Origin: Bacillus sp. J33
Lineage (GTDB): Bacteria > Bacillota > Bacilli > Bacillales > Cytobacillaceae
Direction of reading: 5' to 3'
DNA: 60,934 bases
Assembly (NCBI RefSeq): GCF_000518885.1
Contig: NZ_JAEL01000021.1
Location: 296-61,229 of the forward strand
In this document: piece after piece, positions 47,562-57,914 of the stretch
Layout of the letters: each line of letters begins with the position of its first letter
Numbering within the stretch: position 1 is the stretch's first letter
Made by a program: the position numbers and the translations under genes
The notes under the pieces: model-generated
What the model saw: only the letters and a program-made list of their open reading frames with translations
Database searches by the model: none
What the model was told of the DNA's origin: nothing

Positions 47562-49937
47562 TTATTTTTCAAAGATTGAATTTGAAAGCAGGCGGAACAG
47601 GTAGTCAGTGTGGTCACGGAAGCCAGCTTCCAAACCGATTAGGGTGACATCCTTATCCTGCTCCTTCACCATGATGGCCTGGCCCTGGGCTCCAGCTCGG
47701 TTTTTCCAGTGTCCGGCAACAAAGAAATCTTCCCCATCCGCAATCGTGGCAAGGACCTCGTCGTTATCAGTGCCTGTATACCATACCGGGCGGTAAACAA
47801 AACCAAGGTCATCTTCACTGTAGCCTGCTGTTGCACCAGATCCTTGGTAATCTACCTTAAGAATTCCATTGCTGTTAGATCCCCCAGTATTAATAACATC
47901 GTCTGTCAGACCTAAAGTTTTTGTCGCGCGTGAAGCGCCTGCTCCGACAGCAATATATTTTCCGCCTTCGTTAACAAAAGAATTTACATTTGCTTTAAAC
48001 GCATTCAGCTTTTCCTGATTTTCCAGGCCAAATTCTTTGTTGGCTGCACTTAAATTGAGGGAAATTAAATTTTCTGATCCGCTGTAAACAAACACGTCAT
48101 AAGCAGCAAGACCTTGCTCAGCAACTTCAGTTGGAGTCAGTTCAGTAACGTCAAACCCCAATCTTTTCAGGGCAAGCTTTGTACCTGAGTGAGATTGCGC
48201 TTTGTTTATGCCCCCATCCTTCAAAATTGCTGCATTTACATGTTCAATCGCCTCTGCATCTGCAGGCACTTTACCTGACTCAATCTGCAAGCCAGAATCT
48301 TTTACTGCACCTGAAATGGCACTGGATTCCGCTTCAGCATAGAAGTTTCCTTCACTGTCGCGTTTCACTTCAACCCCTTGCTTGAGAAGGACATTTACAA
48401 GCTGAACTGCTTTTACTGAACTGTTCGGAATTACATAAGGACCTTTTCCGTTTAGAGAGCCTTGTTCTTTTACATTATTTACTTTAGATGCAACTGTATT
48501 TAAGTCGTCCTGCACCGCTATTGCCTCAAAGCCCCATAGTTCAGGAAGACTCCATGCAGAAATATCATACATGGCAGGCGTATCATTAGTTATATCCTCC
48601 CCATCCCAAAGCATTGTATTTGCCAGGCCGGCTTTTGCCTGATCCATCGGAACGATATAAGTTCCTTTCGGATAAGACTTGCCGCCTGCTTCGAATGCTT
48701 TTGAGGCCTGGACAACTTCGATATCATTTTTAATTAAATGATTCACAGCTTTGTTCGTAACTGTAGGATCTTCCTCATTCACAGGCAGAATATAGGCTTT
48801 CGGGAAATGTCCTTCTTCATGGAATGGATGATCAAAGTTAATGCCGCGCTTGAACATTTCAATTTGATCCGTAATCATTTCTTCCTTATTCTCAGTTGCA
48901 TATTTCAATGCCCCCATAATGGCATTGTACATCCAGCGCACCCCGTCTTCGTCATTCTGAGGAGCTTCAAGCGTATGGCCATAGGCACCATGATACATAG
49001 CGTACATTGGCGTGAAAATCGGCGGATAGTCATCCCAGCCTGCTGAATCATCACGCAATGGGATGTAGGCGCCTTCCATGTTCTTATACAGGTTGCCTGT
49101 GTACTGCTCCTTGTCGCCCATGATTTCGGCTTCCATCGCTTCAGCTTGGCCATAAGCCCATTTCTGGTACAAATCATACTCATAGTTAGGATTATGAGGC
49201 GGTGTACAAGGTTCAATCAGACCTTGCTTATTTGGCGCATAATTTTTTACATACCCATGAGTATCAAGGAACACCATAGGATTCCACTCTTTAATTAGAG
49301 AAACGGTTTCCTGAGTTTCAGGCTGTGATTGTGTAATAAAGTCACGGTTAAGGTCAATTCCTTCCCCGTTAAAACGTGTCGCATCAACTCGTCCATCCGG
49401 ATTTTGCACCACGTTAAAGATGAGGATGTTATTTTCCAGGATATTTTTAGTTTCCTCGTCCTTCTGCGTAGCAAATCGTTCAATCAGCTGCATCACTGCG
49501 TCGCTTCCCACAAACTCAGTACCATGGATAGAGCCGTTAATCATGATTGGCACTTTAAAGTCCGGGTTATTGGCAATCCAATCCTGAGCTTTTTCTGGGT
49601 TTTTAAACATTTGCTTTCTTAATGCCTGGATTTTTCCGAACTTCCCTTGTGATGCAGGGTCTGCAATTGTGACGACATACAGAGGATACCCATCTGCGGA
49701 AGTTCCCTTTACCTCCACCTTCACTCTATTTGACTGCTTTTCAATCTCGGCAAGCTTTGGACCTATTTCCGAGAATTTCATAAAATCATAGTTTTCGTTA
49801 TTGAATAAACTTCCGTCCTTTTCCTCTGAGACATTAACATTTATCCATTTCGGGCTGATTGCATGAGCAGCACTTAAAGGAACAGATGCCAAAATGCCTG
49901 CTGCTAGAATACCTGATAGAGCTTTTTTCTTATTCAT
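47562..49937 (-). CDS. Secreted M14 zinc carboxypeptidase
   Basis: 791 aa. Signal peptide (KKKALSGILAAGILASVPLS, cut near AHA at 24-26). M14 domain with zinc ligands in GSIHGTE (H138, E141) and LDTHGY (about 232), and NPDGRVDATRFNGEGIDLNR (about 181-200, substrate binding). The C-terminal half carries a glutamine-amidotransferase-like beta/alpha domain. Extracellular peptidase releasing C-terminal residues, likely for nutrient use or wall-peptide turnover. Single gene with own terminator. Confidence 0.85.
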   Translation of the reverse strand: MNKKKALSGILAAGILASVPLSAAHAISPKWINVNVSEEKDGSLFNNENYDFMKFSEIGPKLAEIEKQSNRVKVEVKGTSADGYPLYVVTIADPASQGKFGKIQALRKQMFKNPEKAQDWIANNPDFKVPIMINGSIHGTEFVGSDAVMQLIERFATQKDEETKNILENNILIFNVVQNPDGRVDATRFNGEGIDLNRDFITQSQPETQETVSLIKEWNPMVFLDTHGYVKNYAPNKQGLIEPCTPPHNPNYEYDLYQKWAYGQAEAMEAEIMGDKEQYTGNLYKNMEGAYIPLRDDSAGWDDYPPIFTPMYAMYHGAYGHTLEAPQNDEDGVRWMYNAIMGALKYATENKEEMITDQIEMFKRGINFDHPFHEEGHFPKAYILPVNEEDPTVTNKAVNHLIKNDIEVVQASKAFEAGGKSYPKGTYIVPMDQAKAGLANTMLWDGEDITNDTPAMYDISAWSLPELWGFEAIAVQDDLNTVASKVNNVKEQGSLNGKGPYVIPNSSVKAVQLVNVLLKQGVEVKRDSEGNFYAEAESSAISGAVKDSGLQIESGKVPADAEAIEHVNAAILKDGGINKAQSHSGTKLALKRLGFDVTELTPTEVAEQGLAAYDVFVYSGSENLISLNLSAANKEFGLENQEKLNAFKANVNSFVNEGGKYIAVGAGASRATKTLGLTDDVINTGGSNSNGILKVDYQGSGATAGYSEDDLGFVYRPVWYTGTDNDEVLATIADGEDFFVAGHWKNRAGAQGQAIMVKEQDKDVTLIGLEAGFRDHTDYLFRLLSNSIFEK

Positions 49938-50067
49938 TATGTACCTCCTGGTGAAATAGTTTTGTATATTTATAAGATAGAATTAATTTTAATTCAAGAT
50001 ATTCATTCGTGACAATGATTCTTTTATCCTAAAATATTAGGAGAGAAGGGGACCAAAAGCCGATTCC

Positions 50068-51888
50068 CTACTGTAATGCACTTGCTCCTCCCTGTACAGG
50101 CAGGACTATATGGCTTCTTTCAGGGTCAATGGTTATTTTAGTGCCTGCTTCCGGTCTAAGTGTATAATTGTAATCACTTGATAGAATCACTACTCCCAGC
50201 CGGTCTCCTTTTTGAAATACATAATCATCCGGCTGCATCTCCCATGTAAAGGTGTATTCACGGTTTGGCGTTAAGCTGGCAGATTTATTTTCAGCATGAA
50301 GATTTTGCGGATCCGTCCAGCCTCTTGTAACAATTTCCGTCTTTCCTTCCCCATACTTAACAAGCAGGGCAGTTAAGTTGGCAGTTTTCCGGTCAATGCT
50401 TGCACGGATTTCAACCTCTGGGGTCCCGCTCATACGCACATTTTTTTCTAAAGGAGATGTCAAATAGACAAGTCTATTTGCTGATGCAGAATCAGGATCT
50501 AAAGCCAGCTCCTCAGCCTTGGCAGAGGCATCGTCTATGAAATGCTGATTGTTCTTATTTTTGTTTGGCACCGGCTGCAGTTCTAAGCTGCCACCGCTTC
50601 CATCAGAAGCAGGGTTAAAATGCAATTTCGTTTCATCTGTTCCTTCAGCTGGCCAGTTTGCCTCTGTATGCCAAGTTTTATCCTCCCGCTGAATATCAAC
50701 CATCGGTTCATCCATCACATCATTTTTAATATCATAAAGCCAGTAATCGAACCATTTATTTAAAACTGGGAGCCAAACATCACGCCTAAAGCTGTAGGGG
50801 CTGGAATGTCCGCCTTGATGGAGCCACATTTTCCTTGGAACATCATTTTCCCCAAGAGCTTTCCACCAATCGGAGAAATGCTTTGTTTTTACATTCCAAT
50901 CATTTAATCCGTGTACTACAAAAACACTGGCTTTTACTTTATCCGCATCCTTCGTATAATCTCTCTTGCTCCAAAATTCGTTGTAATCCCCAGTTTCCCT
51001 GTCCTGGCCTTCAGTTAATTGCTTAATAACATTGCTGCACGCTTCAGGGTTTTCTCTGGTTAAAATGGCTTCAGCCATATTATCTGCATCCTCACCCTGA
51101 TACCCTCCTGGAGCAATGACAGCCCCATTTGAACGGTAGTAGTCATACCAGCTGCTTATTGCAGCTATTGGCACAATCGTTTTCAGGCCTTCAACCCCTG
51201 TTGCTGCCGCCGCATTTGGCAATGTTCCATTATAGGAAACCCCTGTCATGCCGACATTCCCTGTAGACCAGTCCGCTTGTATTTCCTGTCCTTCTGCATC
51301 AAAGGCTTTGGCACGTCCATTAAGCCAATCAATTACTGCACGTGTGCCAAGGATCTCATGCTCATCACCAGTTGTTGGACAGCCGTCCGAAAGTCCTGTT
51401 CCGACGCTTTCAGCAAGAACTACCGCATACCCTCTTGGAACAAAGTAGTCATCATAATACCCAGGGAGATTTGCCTGCGGCTTTCCTCTTTCACCGAGCC
51501 CCTTCCCCTTTTGCGGAACGGAATTCAGTTCCACATCTACGTCATAGACAGGAACATGTTTAATACCCGACCTGTAAGGGCTCATCTCATAAATGACTGG
51601 GACCTTTAATCCCTCTTCTGTTTCCTTCGGCCTGATAATATCCGCCCTTACCCGATCCAGTTTCCCATCTCCATCACTGTCTGTCGCAGTTTCTACGAAA
51701 ACCCTTTCAACAATGGCTTCATTTAAAGAAAAAACAGGCTGTGTCATTCCATCTTTAATTTTGATTTGTGTCTCGGCTGAGGCAGTGATTGGCTTTCCGA
51801 TTTCTCCCTGTGCAGACATCGATCCGCCAGAGATCAGCGGAAAAGCGATTGCCGATGTCATCAGTACTTTTAAGGCTGTTTTTTTCAT
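50068..51888 (-). CDS. Secreted S15/CocE-type X-Pro dipeptidyl-peptidase
   Basis: 606 aa. Signal peptide (ALKVLMTSAIAFPLISGGSM). Alpha/beta hydrolase with nucleophile GVSYNG (about 217-222), YEMSPYRSGIKHVP and a C-terminal X-Pro dipeptidyl-peptidase jelly roll (LTSPLEKNVRMSGTPEVEIR). Removes X-Pro dipeptides from peptides outside the cell, complementing the neighbouring carboxypeptidase. Confidence 0.85.
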   Translation of the reverse strand: MKKTALKVLMTSAIAFPLISGGSMSAQGEIGKPITASAETQIKIKDGMTQPVFSLNEAIVERVFVETATDSDGDGKLDRVRADIIRPKETEEGLKVPVIYEMSPYRSGIKHVPVYDVDVELNSVPQKGKGLGERGKPQANLPGYYDDYFVPRGYAVVLAESVGTGLSDGCPTTGDEHEILGTRAVIDWLNGRAKAFDAEGQEIQADWSTGNVGMTGVSYNGTLPNAAAATGVEGLKTIVPIAAISSWYDYYRSNGAVIAPGGYQGEDADNMAEAILTRENPEACSNVIKQLTEGQDRETGDYNEFWSKRDYTKDADKVKASVFVVHGLNDWNVKTKHFSDWWKALGENDVPRKMWLHQGGHSSPYSFRRDVWLPVLNKWFDYWLYDIKNDVMDEPMVDIQREDKTWHTEANWPAEGTDETKLHFNPASDGSGGSLELQPVPNKNKNNQHFIDDASAKAEELALDPDSASANRLVYLTSPLEKNVRMSGTPEVEIRASIDRKTANLTALLVKYGEGKTEIVTRGWTDPQNLHAENKSASLTPNREYTFTWEMQPDDYVFQKGDRLGVVILSSDYNYTLRPEAGTKITIDPERSHIVLPVQGGASALQ

Positions 51889-52154
51889 AGACTTCCTCCT
51901 CTATGTAAACGATCAGAACCTTATTATAGTTTTCAGAATAGGAGAAATTTGTAGAAAATTCGATAGTCGAAAGGCCTGTTTTTGGAAAAGAGTTCTAAGA
52001 AAAGTGGCTCTGATCCAGTTCTAAAGTCATGGTTAAATCGGATTTTTTCTAAAATTGTACAAATCGGTACTATAAATCTACCTTTTTTCTAACCTTTCAA
52101 TTGAAAAATAATCCTTTTGTCTCACAAAAAAAAAAAAAAAACTGATAGGATAAT

Positions 52155-52461
52155 AGATTTGCATTTGTTGGTGCAGGAGAAATTGGACTGCATGGTTCTG
52201 AGCATTATGTAAGCCAATTGCGAAGATGAATTAGATCGGAGCATTGCAAACTTCAACTTGGATATAGTAGGTACAGCGCGGGAAAATGCAACCGCAATTT
52301 ATAAGAATACAATTGATGGACAGCCGAATATTGTGCCGGAAACCGCTCTTGCAGCCGCTGGACGGATTGGTACACCTTCAGAATTCGTTCTGTATCAGCG
52401 CCATGTATCCTTCCAGGATGCAGGCATACTGGCTGCAGCGGAAATCAACAGGCAAATTTAA
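52155..52461 (+). pseudogene. Remnant of an M28 aminopeptidase (YwaD-like)
   Basis: Pieces in different frames: FAFVGAGEIGLHGSEHYVSQ, then after a stop and frameshift DELDRSIANFNLD, VGTARENATAIYKNTIDGQP, AALAAAGRIGTPSEF. They match parts of the M28 family around the zinc-site region. No intact start, and most of the gene is missing; 51889-52154 and 52462-52640 contain no gene (an A17 run at 52124-52140). Confidence 0.7.
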
Positions 52462-52650
52462 CAGAGATTAGTATAAAATGTGTGTTTAGAAGCATTATAG
52501 GAGGGTAAATGATATTCGTTCAAATTTTATCCGATTATTTCTGCGGAACCGTTTAAATTGCAAGGAAAAAGGGTAACATAATTGTAACATAACACGGATT
52601 TTAACTTATCTGGCAGATAGTCCTATATATCCCTAAAGGAGGGAGTCATC

Positions 52651-52800
52651 ATGGATTTTGAACAGGAGGCCGTCATCTTAAAAAGAGAACTCTCCCTTCT
52701 CATGGATGAATATGAAAGGTGCGAGATTGAAGACGTAAAAAACGAAATATCAAAGGACATTCAGCTACTGAGCCGTGCAATAGACGATATTCTTAATTGA
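52651..52800 (+). CDS. 49-aa acidic helical protein
   Basis: MDFEQEAVILKRELSLLMDE, YERCEIEDVKNEISKDIQLL, SRAIDDILN. Strong AAAGGAGGGAG before ATG. Heptad spacing suggests a coiled coil. Unknown function. Confidence 0.75.
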   Translation: MDFEQEAVILKRELSLLMDEYERCEIEDVKNEISKDIQLLSRAIDDILN

Positions 52801-52903
52801 GTAACTATTGCCATGGCTTTTTTTATATTAAGGGGGCGGCGGCAGGTTGTTTAACTTGCCGCTTGCCTATTTTTAATTACTTTGTAATTGGGAGTGTATA
52901 ATT

Positions 52904-53902
52904 GTGCCGCAGCAGCTATATTACAATTTTATCCGATTGCCGCTAGTTATCAGGATCTTGCTTATTGCCCTTGTTGTTATCCTTTTTTACGGTGGATTAA
53001 TTCATATCATAGAGCCAAAAACCTTTCCAACTATTTTTGATGGCATATGGTGGGCTATTGTTACCGCTTCTACCGTTGGGTTTGGCGACTTTGTCCCTGA
53101 AACTGTCTTTGGCCGCATAGTTGGAATAGCATTAATCTTAACAGGTGCAGGCTTTTTGTCCACCTATTTTATATCGCTGGCTACTGCAGCTGTTACCAGG
53201 CAAAATGATTTTCTTGAAGGGAAAGTTCAGTACAAAGGCAAAGACCATATCATTGTAATTGGATGGAATGAACGTTCGAGAGAAATAATCAATGCACTGG
53301 GGAATGGGAAGGATGGAATGAATTATTCTATCACCTTAATAGATGAAACACTTAAGACCAATCCTGTCCCATTTAATAATGTGCATTTTATCCGAGGCCG
53401 TTCAAATCGGGATGATGTATTAATCAAATCTAATATTTTGGATGCTCAAAAGGTGATTATTACAGCCGATCAGAATAAAGATGAACTTCATGCAGATATG
53501 AATTCCATCTTGACCCTGCTGGCTATTAAAGGATTGAACCGGGATATTCAATGTATTGTAGAAATATTGACTTCCGAGCAGGCAGCAAATGCAAAAAGAG
53601 CAGGTGCAGATGAAATTGTTCAGACAAATGTCCTTACAAGCTTTGTCATGATCAATAGCATTTCCTCGCAGGAATTGGTTACTTCTTTCCTGGATTTGCT
53701 CGGACAGCTTGATAAAAGGAAATTATCCTTTCAGCCTGCTTCAGAAGAAGTAGCAAATAAAACGTTTGCTGAACTCAGCGCTGAGCTAATGAAAGACGGC
53801 ATTCTTTTAATAGGAGTAAAAAGAGGGGAAGAAACATTGGTTAATCCTCCCCAGCCCTTTAAAATTCTTCAAGAGGACCAGCTGATTGTCATACTCGGCT
53901 AG
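52904..53902 (+). CDS. yugO: Potassium channel with RCK/TrkA-N domain
   Basis: 332 aa, GTG start. Two-helix pore with selectivity filter TVGFGD (57-62), then an RCK N domain (HIIVIGWNERSREIINALGN, about 111-130) and C-terminal part. In B. subtilis YugO conducts K+ in biofilm electrical signalling. Converges on yugN. Confidence 0.9.
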   Translation: MPQQLYYNFIRLPLVIRILLIALVVILFYGGLIHIIEPKTFPTIFDGIWWAIVTASTVGFGDFVPETVFGRIVGIALILTGAGFLSTYFISLATAAVTRQNDFLEGKVQYKGKDHIIVIGWNERSREIINALGNGKDGMNYSITLIDETLKTNPVPFNNVHFIRGRSNRDDVLIKSNILDAQKVIITADQNKDELHADMNSILTLLAIKGLNRDIQCIVEILTSEQAANAKRAGADEIVQTNVLTSFVMINSISSQELVTSFLDLLGQLDKRKLSFQPASEEVANKTFAELSAELMKDGILLIGVKRGEETLVNPPQPFKILQEDQLIVILG

Positions 53903-54363
53903 CCCCTTAATAAAACAGATTCCAGCTCCTGGACCAGCGATTTGCCAAGATCAATGTATTCTTTCGGAAAGCTTGCATCCTTATCGACAGGCTCTGAAAA
54001 TTGGTCAAAGGAGCCGGTAAAATTCCCAGTATAGGCGTGGTCGTCCAGACCGCGCTGATATTTATGGGAAAGCAAAAACGGCCTGCCCAATTCCACTGTA
54101 CAGCTTCGATCATCCAGCTGTCCATCAATCGCGCTGAAAGGAACCCGCAAAAATTGGTAGCCTACCTCTTCGTCAATTTTATAATCAAAAGCCCCATGGT
54201 CATAATCCCAATTCCCGCCTATCGAATAGCCAATCGGTTTTAGGGCTTGTTCAAGCTTATATAGATCAAAGTGTTTCCCTTCCACTTTTGAAGGTATCTC
54301 AATCACTGCATCCATCCCCTTTCCATGCTTTTTGCTTAGTTTCTCCAAAGAAAGGGATATCAT
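53899..54363 (-). CDS. yugN: YugN-like protein
   Basis: 154 aa. KPIGYSIGGNWDYDHGAFDY and KIDEEVGYQFLRVPFSAIDG, plus GRPFLLSHKYQRGLD, fit the YugN family encoded next to yugO in Bacillus. Function unknown. Its end overlaps the yugO end by 4 bp on the other strand. Confidence 0.85.
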   Translation of the reverse strand: MISLSLEKLSKKHGKGMDAVIEIPSKVEGKHFDLYKLEQALKPIGYSIGGNWDYDHGAFDYKIDEEVGYQFLRVPFSAIDGQLDDRSCTVELGRPFLLSHKYQRGLDDHAYTGNFTGSFDQFSEPVDKDASFPKEYIDLGKSLVQELESVLLRG

Positions 54364-54390
54364 GAATTCAATTTTGGGCAGAATGATGTG

Positions 54391-54420
54391 AAAAAAACGC
54401 CTACCCGCAGGCAGACGCTT
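54391..54420 (-). terminator. Terminator of pgi
   Basis: GCGTCTGCCT-gcgg-GTAGGCGT with minus-strand T7. Confidence 0.8.
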
Positions 54421-54431
54421 CTTCCCTTTTA

Positions 54432-55781
54432 TTACTTTAATCTCTTTTCAAGTTCAGCTTTTTTCTCTTCGAATCCAGGCTTGCCTAATAAAGCAAACAT
54501 GTTTACTTTATATGCTTCCACTCCAGGCTGGTCAAATGGGTTAACTCCTAAAAGGTAGCCGCTCATTGCGCAGGCTTTTTCAAAGAAGTATACCAGATAG
54601 CCAAATGTGTAGGCATCCATTTTTGGTATGGAAACGATTAGGTTTGGCACTCCGCCATCAGTATGTGCAAGCATTGTTCCTTCAAAGGCTTTGTTATTTA
54701 CAAAGTCTACTGACTTGCCTGCAAGGTAGTTAAGGCCATCGAGATCGTTTTCGGCTTCCTCAATTGTAAGCTCATGGCGTGATTCTTCCACTTTAATAAC
54801 CGTTTCAAAAAGGTCACGGCGTCCCTCCTGTACATACTGCCCAAGTGAATGAAGGTCAGTTGAGAAGTTTGCGGAAGAAGGGAAAATTCCTTTCTGGTCT
54901 TTTCCTTCACTTTCACCGAATAGCTGCTTCCACCATTCTGCAAAATATTGAAGTCCTGGCTCATAGTTGATCAGCATTTCAATTGTCTTTCCTTTATTAT
55001 ATAAAACGTTGCGGACTGCAGCGTACTGGTATGCTGCGTTTTCCTGAAGTTCAGATTTGCTGAAGTCTTCACGTGCCTGTGCAGCACCATTCATCATATC
55101 TTCAATGTTCGCTCCACTTACCGCAATCGGAAGTAAACCAACAGCTGTTAAAACAGAATACCGGCCTCCAACATCATCCGGAATGATGAATGAGTCATAG
55201 CCCTCTTCTGTTGCAAGTGTTTTTAAAGCTCCGCGTGCTTTATCTGTTGTTGCATAGATGCGTTTACGCGCTTCTTCCACACCATATTTTTCTTCCAGCA
55301 TTTTGCGGAAAATACGGAATGCAAGTGCAGGTTCAGTCGTTGTACCGGATTTGGAGATAACGTTGATGGACCAGTCTTTTCCATCAAGAAGATCCATTAA
55401 ATCCTTCATATACGCAGAGCTTATATTGTTTCCGGCAAATAGAACTTGCGGAGTGCCGCGCTTTTCCTTAGGGAGCGCATTATAAAAGCTGTGCTGCAGC
55501 ATTTCAATTGCCGCACGCGCTCCCAAATAAGAGCCGCCAATGCCGATGACAACCAGCACATCGGAGTCGCTTTTAATTTTTTCAGCCGCTTTTTGGATGC
55601 GGGAGAATTCTTCTTTGTCGTAATTTACAGGCAGGTCAATCCAGCCTAAAAAGTCGCTGCCCGCTCCTGTTTGCTCATGAAGTGAATGATGCGCTACCTT
55701 CACAGCATCCTGCAGGTATGTAATTTCATGTTCGCCAAAAAAAGGAAGTGCTTTTGAATAATCAAAACGAACGTGTGTCAT
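54432..55781 (-). CDS. pgi: Glucose-6-phosphate isomerase
   Basis: 449 aa from the ATG at 55781 (GGAGGACATTC upstream). [18 protein letters not shown] (about 72-89), [15 protein letters not shown] (about 141-155) and [14 protein letters not shown] (about 200-213) are the PGI signatures. Interconverts glucose-6-phosphate and fructose-6-phosphate. Confidence 0.95.
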   Translation of the reverse strand: MTHVRFDYSKALPFFGEHEITYLQDAVKVAHHSLHEQTGAGSDFLGWIDLPVNYDKEEFSRIQKAAEKIKSDSDVLVVIGIGGSYLGARAAIEMLQHSFYNALPKEKRGTPQVLFAGNNISSAYMKDLMDLLDGKDWSINVISKSGTTTEPALAFRIFRKMLEEKYGVEEARKRIYATTDKARGALKTLATEEGYDSFIIPDDVGGRYSVLTAVGLLPIAVSGANIEDMMNGAAQAREDFSKSELQENAAYQYAAVRNVLYNKGKTIEMLINYEPGLQYFAEWWKQLFGESEGKDQKGIFPSSANFSTDLHSLGQYVQEGRRDLFETVIKVEESRHELTIEEAENDLDGLNYLAGKSVDFVNNKAFEGTMLAHTDGGVPNLIVSIPKMDAYTFGYLVYFFEKACAMSGYLLGVNPFDQPGVEAYKVNMFALLGKPGFEEKKAELEKRLK

Positions 55782-55969
55782 GAATGTCCTCCATTTTTTA
55801 AATTTAAACAGCATTTAACGGTAAAGAAACCGCAGCTGTTACTCCTTATACCACTTTAACGAATGCTTTAAGCATAATCAAGAATCATCCTACATTGTAA
55901 GCGTGTCCATTTTTGACATATTTTTTACGTATGAATGAAGTTTGTTTGTTCCTCCCGAAAAATGTCAAA

Positions 55970-55994
55970 GGGACCCTGCTTTTAGCAGAGTCCC
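55970..55994 (-). terminator. Hairpin after the alcohol dehydrogenase gene
   Basis: GGGACTCTGC-taaaa-GCAGGGTCCC, then TTTGACATTTTT; weak T run. Confidence 0.65.
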
Positions 55995-56015
55995 GGCATA
56001 AAAATATTTCTTCTC

Positions 56016-57179
56016 TTATAATGATGCTCGGTAGATTGCCATTACATCATTGTGGTTTAATTTAGCAAAATTGCCGAAATCACCATTGATTGTAGCTTTG
56101 TCTGCCATCAATTCGAGCTTGCTGTCGTCGATATCATAGTCTGCAAGGCGTGAAGGTGCACCAATGCTGTTCCAGAATTCGCGCAGTTTCTCAATGCCTT
56201 CAAGCGCTGCCTCCTCATCTGTTTTTCCTGCAGGATCCACATTAAACACGCGAACAGCCAGCTGTTTAAACCTTTCAGGCTTTACATTGAGGTTATGCTT
56301 CATCCAGTTCGGGAACAGAATCGCAAGGCCTCCTCCATGAGGAATATCGTAAACAGCCGATACAGCATGTTCTATATTGTGTGTTGCCCAATCACCGCGG
56401 TAACCCATATTCAGAATTCCATTCAGTGCCATTGTACCGCTATATAGGATCGTTGCCCGGTGCTCGTAGCTTTCAAGGTTTTCAAGCAGCTTAGGAGCTG
56501 TTTCCATAATGGTAATCAGCAAAGATTCGCACATACGATCCTGAAAATCCGTGTTTTCCTCAAGATGGAAATAATGCTCAAAAACATGGGACATCATATC
56601 CACGATTCCATATACCGTTTGATCCCTTGGTACTGTATAGGTATTCTCGGGATCAAGGATTGAGAATTTCGGGAATGTTACAGGGCTTCCCCATCCGTAT
56701 TTTTCATTTGTTTCCCAGTTTGTTATGACAGATCCGGCATTCATTTCAGAACCAGTGGCAGCCAGAGTCAAAACAGTTCCAAAAGGAAGCGCTTCAGAAG
56801 CAAAAGCTTTCTTTATTACTAAATCCCATGCATCCCCATCATATTTGGCACCCGCAGCGATCGCCTTTGTACAGTCGATTACACTGCCTCCGCCTACAGC
56901 GAGAAGGAAATCAATGCCTTCATTTCTGCAAATATCAACGCCTTTGCGGACAGTTGAGATTCTTGGATTTGGTTCAACGCCAGAAAGTTCAAATACCTCT
57001 GCATCCATTTCGTCTAACTGCGCCATTACTTTATCGTATAAACCATTGCGCTTAATGCTTCCGCCGCCGTAAACAACCAGAACTTTATTGCCGTATTGCG
57101 GAATTTCTTTCTGTAATTGGTCTATCTGGCCTTTTCCAAAAATTAATTTAGTCGGATTATAAAATGTGAAATTTTGCAT
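56016..57179 (-). CDS. yugJ: Iron-containing alcohol dehydrogenase (YugJ/YugK-like)
   Basis: 387 aa from the ATG at 57179 (AAAGGAGATG upstream). NAD-binding [15 protein letters not shown] (about 38-52), [14 protein letters not shown] (about 96-109), and metal ligands in [12 protein letters not shown] (about 194-205) and [19 protein letters not shown] (about 269-287). Likely an NADPH-dependent butanol/aldehyde dehydrogenase. Confidence 0.9.
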   Translation of the reverse strand: MQNFTFYNPTKLIFGKGQIDQLQKEIPQYGNKVLVVYGGGSIKRNGLYDKVMAQLDEMDAEVFELSGVEPNPRISTVRKGVDICRNEGIDFLLAVGGGSVIDCTKAIAAGAKYDGDAWDLVIKKAFASEALPFGTVLTLAATGSEMNAGSVITNWETNEKYGWGSPVTFPKFSILDPENTYTVPRDQTVYGIVDMMSHVFEHYFHLEENTDFQDRMCESLLITIMETAPKLLENLESYEHRATILYSGTMALNGILNMGYRGDWATHNIEHAVSAVYDIPHGGGLAILFPNWMKHNLNVKPERFKQLAVRVFNVDPAGKTDEEAALEGIEKLREFWNSIGAPSRLADYDIDDSKLELMADKATINGDFGNFAKLNHNDVMAIYRASL

Positions 57180-57373
57180 CTTATCATCTCCTTTTCTCAA
57201 ATTATTATCTTTTAATTTACATGCCATTGCAAAAAGTACGATTTGGCAGCCCTTGATTTTTCCCTGCAAAATGGTCCCATAGCATTATTCTCTTTTTGGC
57301 TTGGCACGATGAATATTTTCCACACGGGCAAACCAAGCTAATGATGAACCTATATTATTAAGGAGGAAACATC

Positions 57374-57607
57374 ATGAGTGGCATTCAGCGTATTGCACTT
57401 GTTCTTACCATTATTGGCGCAATTAATTGGGGATTAATTGGATTTTTCCAATTTGATCTGGTGGCAGCTATTTTTGGCGGCCAGAATTCAGCCCTTTCAA
57501 GAATTATATATGGTCTTGTAGGCATTGCCGGTTTAATTAATTTAGGTTTATTATTCAAACCAAATGAGGAACTGGAAAGAGAGCCTGAGGCAAAACCAAC
57601 CCGCTAA
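57374..57607 (+). CDS. yuzA: DUF378 membrane protein
   Basis: 77 aa. IQRIALVLTIIGAINWGLIG then FFQFDLVAAIFGG, IYGLVGIAGLINLGLLF. The INWGL-x-G-x-F-x-FD-LV motif is the DUF378/YuzA signature. Two helices. AAGGAGG before ATG. Confidence 0.9.
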   Translation: MSGIQRIALVLTIIGAINWGLIGFFQFDLVAAIFGGQNSALSRIIYGLVGIAGLINLGLLFKPNEELEREPEAKPTR

Positions 57608-57616
57608 CAGCGACGC

Positions 57617-57650
57617 AAAAAAATCCTTGCACATATGTGCAAGGATTTTT
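57617..57650. terminator. Terminator of yuzA
   Basis: AAATCCTTGCAC-atat-GTGCAAGGATTT with T run; symmetric. Confidence 0.9.
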
Positions 57651-57654
57651 CTTT

Positions 57655-57870
57655 TAGGCTCTGTTAAACTTGAGAGTTGATTTCCACTGCAGGCACTCAA
57701 GCTTTCGCGGGCGATCCGACGCTCCTCGGTGCCTTGCACCTGCGGGGTCTCCCTTTGATCCCGCAAGACTTTGAATAAGCTTCCCCGAATGCACATCGCA
57801 CGAAGAAAATGCGGATGCATTTTCGAGGACCTCGAGCCTGCCGCTCCAATCAATATGGTGCTAAATCAAC
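57655..57870. repeat. Bacillus-type interspersed repeat
   Basis: GC-rich stretch with AGAGTTGATTTCCACTGCAG, CTCCTCGGTGCC, CTGCGGGGTCTC, and GCCGCTCCAATCAA at the end, a pattern recurrent in intergenic regions of Bacillus relatives. No gene; edges approximate. Confidence 0.6.
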
Positions 57871-57914
57871 ATTTAGCATTAACACAGCCTTCTTTTAAGT
57901 AAGCAAAAGAGATT

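Noticed and set aside
57551..57853. Minus-strand frame across yuzA end and the interspersed repeat
   Set aside because: Spans a terminator and a repeat and overlaps yuzA; not a gene.
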